From: a virus
Length of the DNA: 29,242 bases
Strand: one strand, 5' to 3'
IMG/VR virus record: IMGVR_UViG_3300032240_000662
Location: 1 to 29,242 of that record
Part shown: positions 7,036 through 12,208 of the stretch, one piece after another
Position numbering within the stretch: the stretch's first letter is position 1
Layout of the letters: the number at the start of each line of letters is the position of its first letter
The notes under the pieces: model-generated
Databases searched by the model: none
Seen by the model: the letters and a program-made list of their open reading frames with translations, nothing else
What the model was told of the DNA's origin: nothing
Translations under genes and position numbers: made by a program

Positions 7036-7054
7036 GACCTCTCACCTCCTTGAC
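7030..7054 (-). promoter_or_regulatory. Hairpin presenting a perfect extended Shine-Dalgarno sequence
   Basis: The minus strand carries AAGGAGGTGA at 7051-7042, a ten-base complement to the 3' end of 16S rRNA. The flanks TCAAG and CTTGA can pair and leave it in an approximately 12-nt loop. Genes elsewhere in this window lack Shine-Dalgarno sequences, as expected for Bacteroidota, whose anti-Shine-Dalgarno sequence is normally shielded in the ribosome by bS21 and neighbours. It is therefore unlikely to be accidental. Confidence 0.6.
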
Positions 7055-7073
7055 TTATTGTATTGCAATATAG

Positions 7074-7104
7074 CAAATTAATCTTCAAGTTCAAAATTTA
7101 CCAA
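7074..7104 (-). promoter_or_regulatory. Putative Bacteroidota-type promoter for the leader RNA
   Basis: On the minus strand TTG (7104-7102), 20 bp, then TTAATTTG (7081-7074) match the -33/-7 pattern TTG...TAnnTTTG with one mismatch in the -7 box. Transcription would start near 7065, in the gap after the 90-aa gene, and run through the Shine-Dalgarno loop into the terminator. The transcript would be roughly 100 nt if it ends there. Confidence 0.45.
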
Positions 7105-7350
7105 GCGTTTTGTAAAGATTCCAACGTGTTGTGGGAAATCATTTTCAAACTTTTTTGCATAATCCTGGGCGAAAAATCTAATGAACTTATGACCATCATT
7201 GAACTCCTTCATTAACTGAAATCTAATGATCTCGCAGATAGTTTCGGATTTGATTCGCCTTTCTCCTTTGCTAATATAAAGGTTGGCGATTTCCTTGAAT
7301 TGATCGTAAACTCTTGGATTTATTTCGTTGAATTTTAAAAAACTTTTCAT
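7078..7350 (-). CDS. Conserved phage protein of unknown function (90 aa)
   Basis: The protein has the layout of a widespread phage family: FNEINPRVYDQFKEIA near the start, a KGERRIKSETICEIIRF helix, an aromatic stretch, then FAQDYAKKFENDFPQHVGIF and a short acidic tail. I remember relatives with the pattern N-P-x-V-Y-x-x-F, then Y-A-x-x-F/Y-x-x-x-F/Y-P-x-H, typically next to replication or recombination genes. Their function is not known to me. Here it closes the recombination block just before the replication leader. The ATG at 7350 is the natural start (MKSFLKFNEI). The promoter at 7074-7104 overlaps its 3' end. Confidence 0.75.
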   Translation of the reverse strand: MKSFLKFNEINPRVYDQFKEIANLYISKGERRIKSETICEIIRFQLMKEFNDGHKFIRFFAQDYAKKFENDFPQHVGIFTKRLVNFELED

Positions 7351-7447
7351 TGATTTGTAATTTAGGTTGGTTAAAAATTTTGTTATAATCGGCTTCTAAT
7401 TGCCGTGCGATGTGGTCTTGCCACTCATTAAAAGTTAATTCTTTCAT
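7271..7447 (-). CDS. Small hypothetical protein (58 aa)
   Basis: I choose the ATG at 7447 (MKELTFNEWQDHIARQLEADY), because it overlaps the stop of the preceding membrane peptide as ATGA, a standard coupled start. An in-frame ATG at 7477 exists but lies inside that peptide gene. The N-terminal 25 residues look like an amphipathic helix; the rest is basic and Asn/Gln-rich. It overlaps the next gene by 80 nt, which is long even for this genome, so the C-terminal part may not be under protein selection. No family recognised. Confidence 0.5.
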   Translation of the reverse strand: MKELTFNEWQDHIARQLEADYNKIFNQPKLQINEKFFKIQRNKSKSLRSIQGNRQPLY

Positions 7448-7551
7448 ATTAATCTGATTAAAAAAAACACCCAGCAAGCAATGAATCCAATAAGGCCAAC
7501 CATTGTTAAAAAATTTGCATTATCAATTGATGACTTCTTTTTCCCTTGCAT
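7444..7551 (-). CDS. Small single-pass membrane peptide (35 aa)
   Basis: A short open frame from ATG 7551 to TGA 7444 encodes a basic, polar N-terminus (MQGKKKSSIDNANFL) followed by one hydrophobic helix (VGLIGFIACWVFFLI). It fills the gap between the 77-aa gene (overlap 29 nt) and the 58-aa gene (overlap 4 nt, ATGA). The charge pattern predicts the N-terminus in the cytoplasm. Function unknown; toxin-like or membrane-regulator peptides of this size are common in phage early regions. Confidence 0.55.
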   Translation of the reverse strand: MQGKKKSSIDNANFLTMVGLIGFIACWVFFLIRLI

Positions 7552-7756
7552 TGTCAAGCATTTTAATTGTGACTTCTTTAATTACTTCCATTACATCGGG
7601 CCGTTTCATAAACCCGGCTTTTGCGTTTTTTCTATTATAATACGCAATTGAACGTACGTTTTCCCAATTCCAACTGCGGGCCGAGAAAGGCTTAATGCCC
7701 CTCTCGTTTAAAATGTCCGCAGTTTGTTGATACTTATCGACTTCCTTAATTAGCAT
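7523..7756 (-). CDS. Small protein with recombinase-like helical motif (77 aa)
   Basis: The sequence ADILNERGIKPFSARSWNWENVRSI (13-37) resembles the LNERGI...W....V+.I pattern of the Recombinase domain that follows the catalytic domain in large serine recombinases, a DNA-binding fold. No catalytic serine domain is present here, so this is not a recombinase but may be a small DNA-binding protein using the same helix pattern. The C-terminus is helical and charged. The start at 7756 overlaps the preceding gene by 11 nt. The resemblance is short and I give it limited weight. Confidence 0.6.
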   Translation of the reverse strand: MLIKEVDKYQQTADILNERGIKPFSARSWNWENVRSIAYYNRKNAKAGFMKRPDVMEVIKEVTIKMLDNAREKEVIN

Positions 7757-7952
7757 CGTTCGGGAATAAGGAGTTAAAAAATTCTTCCGACATCTTGCCT
7801 TTGATCACTTCGGTCGCAGCCATATCCATTATGATCCGCCGTGTGTCAACATTCAAAGCCATATTTGACTTCATTATGTGTTGGAAGCAACTGAATGCAA
7901 AACATTCTTCGTTTTGCTTTTGGGTTAATACTACTTTAGAAGGGGAGGTCAT
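7746..7952 (-). CDS. Small hypothetical helical protein (68 aa)
   Basis: No family is recognised. The product is helical with several Met and Cys residues (ECFAFSCFQHIMKSNM) and an acidic end. Two in-frame ATGs exist, at 7961 and 7952. I prefer 7952 (MTSPSKVV), though the overlap with the 3' end of the SSB-like gene (17 versus 26 nt) does not decide it. It is part of the early operon between the SSB-like gene and the 77-aa gene. Confidence 0.55.
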   Translation of the reverse strand: MTSPSKVVLTQKQNEECFAFSCFQHIMKSNMALNVDTRRIIMDMAATEVIKGKMSEEFFNSLFPNDAN

Positions 7953-8229
7953 CGCTTGCATTTGGTTGAGGTTTAAATTGTGGAATATTACTGGACTGAT
8001 TAGAACTTGGATTTGGTTGGTTGGTAGGCTTCCAGGTATCTAACTCAACGTAGAAATTACCTTGTTGGCCCCTTGCAATGTTTAAATTTATCCATTCATT
8101 GCCTTGGCTTTGGATGAAGGCGATCGCTTCATCTTTTTTTAGGGATAGCCGACCGACTACCCATTTCGGTGCATTTTCATTTTTCTTGAAAATGAATCCT
8201 TTTGCGAATACTTTTTCTGGTTTGCTCAT
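7936..8229 (-). CDS. SSB-like single-stranded DNA-binding protein
   Basis: The 97-aa protein has a compact beta-rich N-terminal part (about 1-65, KVFAKGFIFKKNENAPKWVV). A Pro/Asn/Gln/Ser linker follows, then the C-terminal tip ASDDLPF, the acidic-hydrophobic tail through which SSB proteins recruit partner enzymes. It is shorter than bacterial SSB (about 150-180 aa) and lacks an obvious full OB-fold signature, so it may be a divergent phage SSB or a related replication protein. The gene follows ERF with a 4-nt ATGA overlap, the usual pairing of an annealase with an SSB. Confidence 0.72.
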   Translation of the reverse strand: MSKPEKVFAKGFIFKKNENAPKWVVGRLSLKKDEAIAFIQSQGNEWINLNIARGQQGNFYVELDTWKPTNQPNPSSNQSSNIPQFKPQPNASDDLPF

Positions 8230-8774
8230 TTTGTTAATTGATTTTTACGATCCGTAACTAATTTAATCACTCTTTTGTCAGTTTTAAAAACATCTTCGAT
8301 AGTATCCCAAATTTCTTTTATTGCCTCCACCGATTGACAATCATTCAAAACTGATTCTAATTCTTTCAAGTCTTTGGTTGTTAGACTTGAATTATTCGGG
8401 CTTGCCACCTGAGTGCCGGATGCATCCGTATCTTTATCGGTCACTAACCCCAAAATCGAACTAATGCAGTACCTCCGAAAATAAGAAACACCCGATCCAT
8501 AAGCCTGGTAATCATTCATTGAACCAAGTTTTACTTTAGGAATTTGAGTAAATGTTTCTAATGATTCTCCACTTTCAACGTGAAATAGAATCGTGCGAAT
8601 ACCATCATTTTCCAGCAATTGACTAAAACATAATCCGTGCTTTTTCATTAGAGGATTAATGGTATTAAAAATTTGAGGAAGGTCGGCATAAGTATAATTA
8701 TGTCCCTTCGTGTCTTTGTGAATTATCGGGCATTCGTTCTGAAATGCGGATAAACTTTTAATCAGGTTTTTCAT
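8226..8774 (-). CDS. erf: ERF-family single-strand annealing recombinase
   Basis: The 182-aa protein matches the ERF family (P22 Erf relatives). It has HNYTYADLPQIFNTINPLMKK (25-45) near the start, ILFHVESGESLE (62-73), and the family signature AYGSGVSYFRRYCISSILGL (91-110) followed by DKDTDASG. ERF proteins form rings on single-stranded DNA and anneal complementary strands, enabling phage recombination and circularisation or concatemer formation. No exonuclease partner of the lambda type is next to it; the VRR-NUC enzyme is the nearest candidate nuclease. The C-terminal 60 residues are helical and charged, as in other members. Confidence 0.9.
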   Translation of the reverse strand: MKNLIKSLSAFQNECPIIHKDTKGHNYTYADLPQIFNTINPLMKKHGLCFSQLLENDGIRTILFHVESGESLETFTQIPKVKLGSMNDYQAYGSGVSYFRRYCISSILGLVTDKDTDASGTQVASPNNSSLTTKDLKELESVLNDCQSVEAIKEIWDTIEDVFKTDKRVIKLVTDRKNQLTK

Positions 8775-8793
8775 TTGTGTTTGTTTAAATTAA

Positions 8794-8985
8794 TTAATTT
8801 TTTCTATCAAAATAACCTTCAATGTAGGACCAATCATCAACATCGTAGCCATCACGCATTCCATCGTTTAGGAATTGCTCGAATTGTTGCTCGGTTTTAA
8901 ACATTTGAGTTGTATTCCACCAGTTGCCACGACCATCGTGCAATCTGCAATGCAATACGCAAGGAAATTCAGTTTTGTAGGCCAT
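8794..8985 (-). CDS. Small hypothetical protein (63 aa)
   Basis: The protein begins MAYKTEFPCVLHCRLHDGRGNWWNTT and ends with an acidic aromatic stretch (GYDVDDWSYIEGYFDRKN). It is probably a small beta-rich domain. I do not recognise a family. The ATG at 8985 overlaps the stop of the 55-aa gene by 17 nt and the gene ends 19 bp before the ERF start, so it is part of the same early message. Confidence 0.6.
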   Translation of the reverse strand: MAYKTEFPCVLHCRLHDGRGNWWNTTQMFKTEQQFEQFLNDGMRDGYDVDDWSYIEGYFDRKN

Positions 8986-9136
8986 AGCGTTCCAAGATTT
9001 TAAAGTCTAAAAATTCGGATTGCTCTCTTGCTTCCTCTTGTTTGATGTAGCGATTTGCTTCAAATATGTCAGCAAATGTTTTAGTCACGAAATAACTCCC
9101 TAATCCGTGATACCTAAATCTCATCCGCCAAATCAT
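8969..9136 (-). CDS. Small hypothetical protein (55 aa)
   Basis: The open frame extends up to 9217, but I place the start at ATG 9136 (MIWRMRFRYHGLGSY). This ATG overlaps the TGA of a convincing upstream membrane-protein gene as ATGA, whereas the longer form would read that gene out of frame. The product is basic at the start and acidic/helical after (FADIFEANRYIKQEEAREQ). No family recognised. Confidence 0.55.
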   Translation of the reverse strand: MIWRMRFRYHGLGSYFVTKTFADIFEANRYIKQEEAREQSEFLDFKILERYGLQN

Positions 9137-9267
9137 CCTAAATAAACGATAAAATATGGAAGAAGTAAAAAGGCCACGGTGCAGAAAATAATCAAGCCAA
9201 AGGCCATAAATAAGCACTCAGGATCTTCCTTGTGCCGTTCGATGATGTACTGAATTGTTTTTTTCAT
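9133..9267 (-). CDS. Small membrane protein (44 aa)
   Basis: From ATG 9267 to TGA 9133 a 44-residue protein is encoded. It has a basic amphipathic start (MKKTIQYIIERHKEDPE) and one long hydrophobic segment (about 19-43, MAFGLIIFCTVAFLLLPYF). The start context AACAAAAAATG is of the A-rich Bacteroidota kind. The stop overlaps the next ATG by ATGA, which supports that both are real. The N-terminus is likely cytoplasmic. Function unknown. Confidence 0.6.
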   Translation of the reverse strand: MKKTIQYIIERHKEDPECLFMAFGLIIFCTVAFLLLPYFIVYLG

Positions 9268-9287
9268 TTTTTGTTTGTTTAATAGTT

Positions 9288-9307
9288 GCCAAAGAATCCG
9301 CTTTGGC
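9288..9307. other. Perfect 7-bp stem hairpin in the leader of the 44-aa gene
   Basis: GCCAAAG, six bases AATCCG, then CTTTGGC form a perfect inverted repeat between the stop of the 80-aa gene (9318) and the ATG at 9267. On the minus strand it is followed by AACTATTAAAC and not by a T-run, so it is not a classical terminator. It may protect or process the message, or mark a protein-binding site. Confidence 0.5.
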
Positions 9308-9317
9308 TCGGGGTTTA

Positions 9318-9560
9318 TTAAAATTTATTTGGTTGATAATAATATGCGTGTGTTTTTTCTTCTTGACCTAATAAAATTTTAGCCATTCCACATTTAAGCA
9401 TATGTGGGAAATTCATTGTAAAAAAGTCAATACACCATTTAGTATTATGCTTACCATTAATAAGAAGGCATAATTCTCGTGTAACAATTTCAGCATTAAT
9501 TGCATCTTTAATTAATGGCTTTGTTTGTAATAAATACTCTAATCTTTCTTGCTTTTTCAT
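9318..9560 (-). CDS. Small hypothetical protein (80 aa)
   Basis: I set the start at ATG 9560 (MKKQERLEYLLQTKPLIKD). The frame is open up to 9608, but that extension overlaps the preceding small gene and reads as low-quality hydrophobic sequence. The protein is helical with two Cys and an HNTKWCIDFF stretch; no family is recognised. It is the second gene of the early block, 14 bp after the 52-aa gene. Confidence 0.55.
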   Translation of the reverse strand: MKKQERLEYLLQTKPLIKDAINAEIVTRELCLLINGKHNTKWCIDFFTMNFPHMLKCGMAKILLGQEEKTHAYYYQPNKF

Positions 9561-9573
9561 TTTTTGATAAGGT

Positions 9574-9732
9574 TTAAAATTGATAAATATTAAAAGAAAT
9601 GCAATCATCGGAAGTAGTTGCCAAAATTAATTCGGCATACTTTATAGCTTCTTGCAAATCCTCAAATTGTTTTGTTACTGAGTAAACATCGTTTTCTTGT
9701 GCATCCTCGAAAAAAATTTTAAATTTTGACAT
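9574..9732 (-). CDS. First gene of the early block, small acidic protein (52 aa)
   Basis: An open frame from ATG 9732 to TAA 9574 encodes 52 residues (MSKFKIFFEDAQENDVYSVT at the N-terminus, ending CISFNIYQF). The composition is that of a real soluble protein: mixed beta/alpha, acidic. The start context (TTTCAAACAATG) has no Shine-Dalgarno sequence. It is the first gene after the 191-bp control region and so probably among the earliest expressed. Position and acidity would fit a host-takeover protein, but there is no direct evidence for any function. Confidence 0.55.
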   Translation of the reverse strand: MSKFKIFFEDAQENDVYSVTKQFEDLQEAIKYAELILATTSDDCISFNIYQF

Positions 9733-9837
9733 TGTTTGAAAGGTTTATTAAATAGCTTCGTTGCTATCGTGATGTAAAATTAGAAAAACTTTTCGAATAA
9801 AAAAAATTTTCTATCTTTTTTTTTCAATCAAAACAAA

Positions 9838-9866
9838 AATCCCCACCGATATAATCAGCAGGGATT
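9838..9866 (-). terminator. Strong Rho-independent terminator at the end of the late block
   Basis: The two 13-base arms at 9854-9866 and 9838-9850 can pair along their full length (several G-U pairs) around a 3-nt loop (TAT). On the minus strand the stem is followed by TTTGTTTT. It ends transcription after the metallophosphoesterase gene, but it also lies about 20-30 bp downstream of the promoter-like sequence at 9891-9919, so it would stop that promoter too unless read through. Confidence 0.85.
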
Positions 9867-9890
9867 CGCTTCACTTTAAACCTATCTAAA

Positions 9891-9919
9891 CAAACTTATG
9901 AAAACAACTTATGAACAAA
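9891..9919 (-). promoter_or_regulatory. Putative Bacteroidota-type promoter with perfect consensus boxes
   Basis: On the minus strand TTTG (9919-9916), 17 bp, TAAGTTTG (9898-9891) match the -33 and -7 consensus of Bacteroidota housekeeping promoters (TTTG / TAnnTTTG) exactly. The sequence TTCATAAGTT occurs twice across it, which could be an operator repeat. A transcript would begin near 9884 and meet the terminator at once, yielding an RNA of about 50-55 nt unless antitermination occurs. Confidence 0.55.
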
Positions 9920-9923
9920 TGTA

Positions 9924-11066
9924 TTAAAAAATATGAGTAATGCGAGCAATCTGCCCATAATTTTTTGAATGTAAAAAACCTTCTATGGCTTTTGGTGCGT
10001 GAACATAGCCAATACGATGATGCCACGAGTCGGCACCCGATGGACTGCGAAGACTTTCAACCGTTACCCCGATAAAATCCTTGCTTGTTTTGTGATGAAC
10101 GTGATGAGTGTAAACATACCGGTGCTTTGTATCGGCCCAATGTTGTTTGGCCTCCTCTGCCATCAATAAACCTAAATCCGTAATCTTGGCCCCATCGCCG
10201 TGCGTGGTTCCTATTAGATTGTTATGGTACCGGTAATATTTGCGATGATTAATAGAGCAGTCAAACGTAATTGATCCATCTAACCGAAACCAAGACTGGA
10301 TAGCATCCGCCAAGAAAAATCCGTTTGTATAGTCGTGGTTTGATGGATTATAAGTAATATGAACCTTTGCAATTAATCGCAGTTTCTCAATTATATCAAC
10401 GTACAACTGCTTGGCCATCAAAAAATTAGTATACCACATTCCTTCGGTATCTTGTGGAGTTCCACTGGTAGTTGTTCTTTTAGGTGTGTCAATATGCAGA
10501 ATATCATTACCAATAATCAAAAGAATCTGATCTATCTCAAAACCTTTGACCTTATTTAAAATCCCATCGACTCCTTCGTGTACTCTTTGAACTGCTATAT
10601 TACTATTGTAATCTTCGCCAGTTTCGAAGGCCGTGGCTAATTTACCAATGTGAATATCTGCCGGATCAACAACCAACAAATGGCCATCATTGCAATCTTT
10701 ATATACAACTGGTATGTAATTAGGCGAATGCTCATTCATCGATTCTACAATGGCATCACGAAGATTTTCGTAGGTCTTTTGAACTTTATCCAATTTAACC
10801 GCTACCGAATATTCTTTTGTCTTATCCCAGTACAATGAAACATCACTAACATTTATGCCTCTTTCATCGCAATGATTTGCAAGGCCCTGATGATCTTCTT
10901 TAATTTTGGCAAGGTCAACGTAATTGTTCCAGGCCTTTCGTAAATTCTCAGAATTGTAATCGTATTTCTTGCCGATTATTCTTGTCGCTTCGCCTTTTGA
11001 TTTGGCTTTGCCATCATTCATTAACTCAATGGCTTCGATTACCATTTGTTTAAAACGTGGCCTCAT
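9924..11066 (-). CDS. Calcineurin-like metallophosphoesterase with N-terminal HTH-like region
   Basis: The 380-aa protein starts with a basic helical region (1-60, EATRIIGKKYDYNSENLRKAW) that may bind DNA. Residues 130-380 are a binuclear metallophosphoesterase: D137-I-H139 (PADIHIGK), GND (186-188) with H191, NHD (243-245), H289 (GTTHGDG) and the His cluster HHVHH (321-325). The family hydrolyses phosphodiesters, including DNA ends (Mre11/SbcD type) and nucleotides. Phages often carry such genes near lysis or packaging genes, and the exact substrate is unknown. It is the last gene of the late block, overlapping the spanin stop by 4 nt and followed by a strong terminator. Confidence 0.85.
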   Translation of the reverse strand: MRPRFKQMVIEAIELMNDGKAKSKGEATRIIGKKYDYNSENLRKAWNNYVDLAKIKEDHQGLANHCDERGINVSDVSLYWDKTKEYSVAVKLDKVQKTYENLRDAIVESMNEHSPNYIPVVYKDCNDGHLLVVDPADIHIGKLATAFETGEDYNSNIAVQRVHEGVDGILNKVKGFEIDQILLIIGNDILHIDTPKRTTTSGTPQDTEGMWYTNFLMAKQLYVDIIEKLRLIAKVHITYNPSNHDYTNGFFLADAIQSWFRLDGSITFDCSINHRKYYRYHNNLIGTTHGDGAKITDLGLLMAEEAKQHWADTKHRYVYTHHVHHKTSKDFIGVTVESLRSPSGADSWHHRIGYVHAPKAIEGFLHSKNYGQIARITHIF

Positions 11067-11527
11067 TTAAATGGGTTTATAAATTTGAAATAAAAGTATA
11101 AAATTATGATGAACGACTGAATAAGAATCGTAACAATGGCCCATACTGGAACCACCTTTTTAACCACTATTTTCTCGTAAAATTTGATTTCATCTTTATA
11201 CTTTGCTTTGTACTTAGAATCGTAGACATTCGCAACTGAATCTAAATCAATTGTGGCTTTAATAGTGCCATTCTCTGACCTTATTATTAACCTACCTGAT
11301 GGAATGGTTAGACTGCTATAAAATCGTGTCAGAATGCCCGAAGAATCGCAAGCATTTTCAATGGTTAATGTGTCGTGAATTGGCTTAAATCTTGTAATTA
11401 CTTTGTAGTCACGAATAGTATCGTGAAGTGTTGTTATTAAAGTATTAGTAACAAGTTGTTTTGTTCTACAAGAATTGAGAAAAATGATAAACAAAATTGT
11501 TGATAAAAGGAGATTAATATTTTTCAT
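11063..11527 (-). CDS. Probable unimolecular spanin (u-spanin)
   Basis: The start ATG 11527 overlaps the endolysin stop as ATGA; the longer frame to 11581 only adds sequence inside the endolysin gene. The 154-aa product has a lipoprotein signal peptide with lipobox LNSC (lipidated C20), a periplasmic middle part of about 105 residues, and a C-terminal transmembrane segment (about 126-148) with a basic end. An N-terminal outer-membrane lipid anchor plus a C-terminal inner-membrane helix is the architecture of u-spanins (T1 gp11 type). These fuse the two membranes in the last step of lysis of Gram-negative hosts. The neighbouring endolysin and holin-like gene support the role. No sequence identity is claimed. 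Confidence 0.75.
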   Translation of the reverse strand: MKNINLLLSTILFIIFLNSCRTKQLVTNTLITTLHDTIRDYKVITRFKPIHDTLTIENACDSSGILTRFYSSLTIPSGRLIIRSENGTIKATIDLDSVANVYDSKYKAKYKDEIKFYEKIVVKKVVPVWAIVTILIQSFIIILYFYFKFINPFK

Positions 11528-11943
11528 ATTTTTGATAATTGAAAATGCATTCCATCTTTTCTTGTCCACGTTCCACCCCAATCAAATCCAGATGAGATAA
11601 AACAATCGACAAATTCTTTAGATAATTTAGGTATTTGATTTAATCCATTCTCAAAACCATTGACATCTATTGCAATGGCCCAAGAATGTAATGACATTGA
11701 AGATAAGCCCCTTTTATTTCGTATGTTAAAGCACCCATCCCACGTTTTTAATTCCTTTACTGCACCTGTGGAAATAAGTTTTTTAAATGCGTTTGTCAAA
11801 GGGCCAATTAAATCCTTATTACAATAAATCTTTTTAGGTATAATACCAATTTCTAATTCAGAAGGTACATCCCAAAGAATTAAATTAGGATTGCTTTGGC
11901 TTGGTGATCCGTACTTTTTTAGTGCTTGCTGGCTCGTTACCAT
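11524..11943 (-). CDS. Endolysin, M15-type L-Ala-D-Glu / D-Ala-D-Ala peptidase
   Basis: This 139-aa zinc peptidase has the M15 (VanY/Peptidase_M15_4-like) signature. The first zinc motif is SLHSWAIAIDVN (H86, D93), and the second is DGMHFQL (H133). The N-terminus MVTSQQALKKYGSP is typical of this endolysin type, so I keep the ATG at 11943 although it overlaps the holin-like gene by 59 nt. The enzyme cleaves peptide bonds in peptidoglycan. There is no signal peptide, so release to the periplasm needs the holin. It is followed by the spanin gene, forming a complete lysis cassette. Confidence 0.9.
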   Translation of the reverse strand: MVTSQQALKKYGSPSQSNPNLILWDVPSELEIGIIPKKIYCNKDLIGPLTNAFKKLISTGAVKELKTWDGCFNIRNKRGLSSMSLHSWAIAIDVNGFENGLNQIPKLSKEFVDCFISSGFDWGGTWTRKDGMHFQLSKI

Positions 11944-12208
11944 CTAATCCAAGTTTATTTTTTAATTCTGCATTTTCTCCACGCAAGTTTTGTACTTCCG
12001 TTGTCAATGCATCAACTTTATCACTTAACTCCTTAACCTTATTCGACATATCTTCAGCCATTTCTCGCCAAATCTTAATAGCTTCTTGAGTATTTGTAAT
12101 CTCGTTTCCTTGAACCTCAACATTTTCTTTTTTGCGTCCAATTAACCAAGAAACAAAAGCACCAATGGCTCCAGTCAAAGAAGGTACTATAATATCGTCA
12201 AAATTCAT
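11885..12208 (-). CDS. Holin-like protein with one membrane segment and coiled coil
   Basis: The 107-aa protein has one N-terminal transmembrane segment (about 8-24, VPSLTGAIGAFVSWLIG) followed by a positively charged patch (RKK). A long predicted coiled coil follows (about 45-92, MSNKVKELSDKVDALTTEV) and a basic tail. Single-pass small proteins of this kind next to an endolysin are commonly holins or holin partners that permeabilise the inner membrane. The ATG overlaps the previous stop by one base (TAATG). A structural or anti-holin role is possible. The assignment rests on topology and position, not on a family signature. Confidence 0.65.
   Translation of the reverse strand: MNFDDIIVPSLTGAIGAFVSWLIGRKKENVEVQGNEITNTQEAIKIWREMAEDMSNKVKELSDKVDALTTEVQNLRGENAELKNKLGLDGNEPASTKKVRITKPKQS

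Larger units (their letters stand above)
6957..7077. promoter_or_regulatory. Leader region between the 90-aa gene and the replication initiator
   Basis: A 121-bp stretch without an accepted long gene. Right to left it contains a promoter -7 box (overlapping the upstream stop), the Shine-Dalgarno loop (7030-7054), a short second hairpin (AGGT/ACCT, about 7006-7021), the possible 18-codon frame, and the terminator hairpin with T-tract. All these parts point in the same direction and fit one RNA of about 100 nt. Confidence 0.6.
9733..9923. promoter_or_regulatory. Main control region between late and early blocks
   Basis: This is the longest stretch without an accepted gene (191 bp). From right to left it holds a promoter-like pair (9891-9919) lying within an imperfect direct repeat (ACTTATGAA twice, 9893-9901 and 9908-9916). 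Next are a strong terminator (9838-9866), a very A/T-rich stretch (9777-9837) and a small inverted repeat ATAGC/GCTAT (9752-9767) in the leader of the first early gene. A second, weaker -7-like sequence (TAATTTTA, 9773-9780) could serve the early genes if the terminator isolates them from the upstream promoter. Confidence 0.6.

Noticed and set aside
7523-7756. 77-aa protein as a truncated serine recombinase or integrase remnant
   Set aside because: Only a short helix pattern resembles the Recombinase domain; there is no catalytic domain fragment on either side, and the gene is intact with coupled neighbours.
9918-9926. Plus-strand mini-frame near 9898-9927 (ATG AAA ACA ...)
   Set aside because: Only nine codons, no supporting context, and it lies across the promoter-like repeat and the stop of the minus-strand gene.
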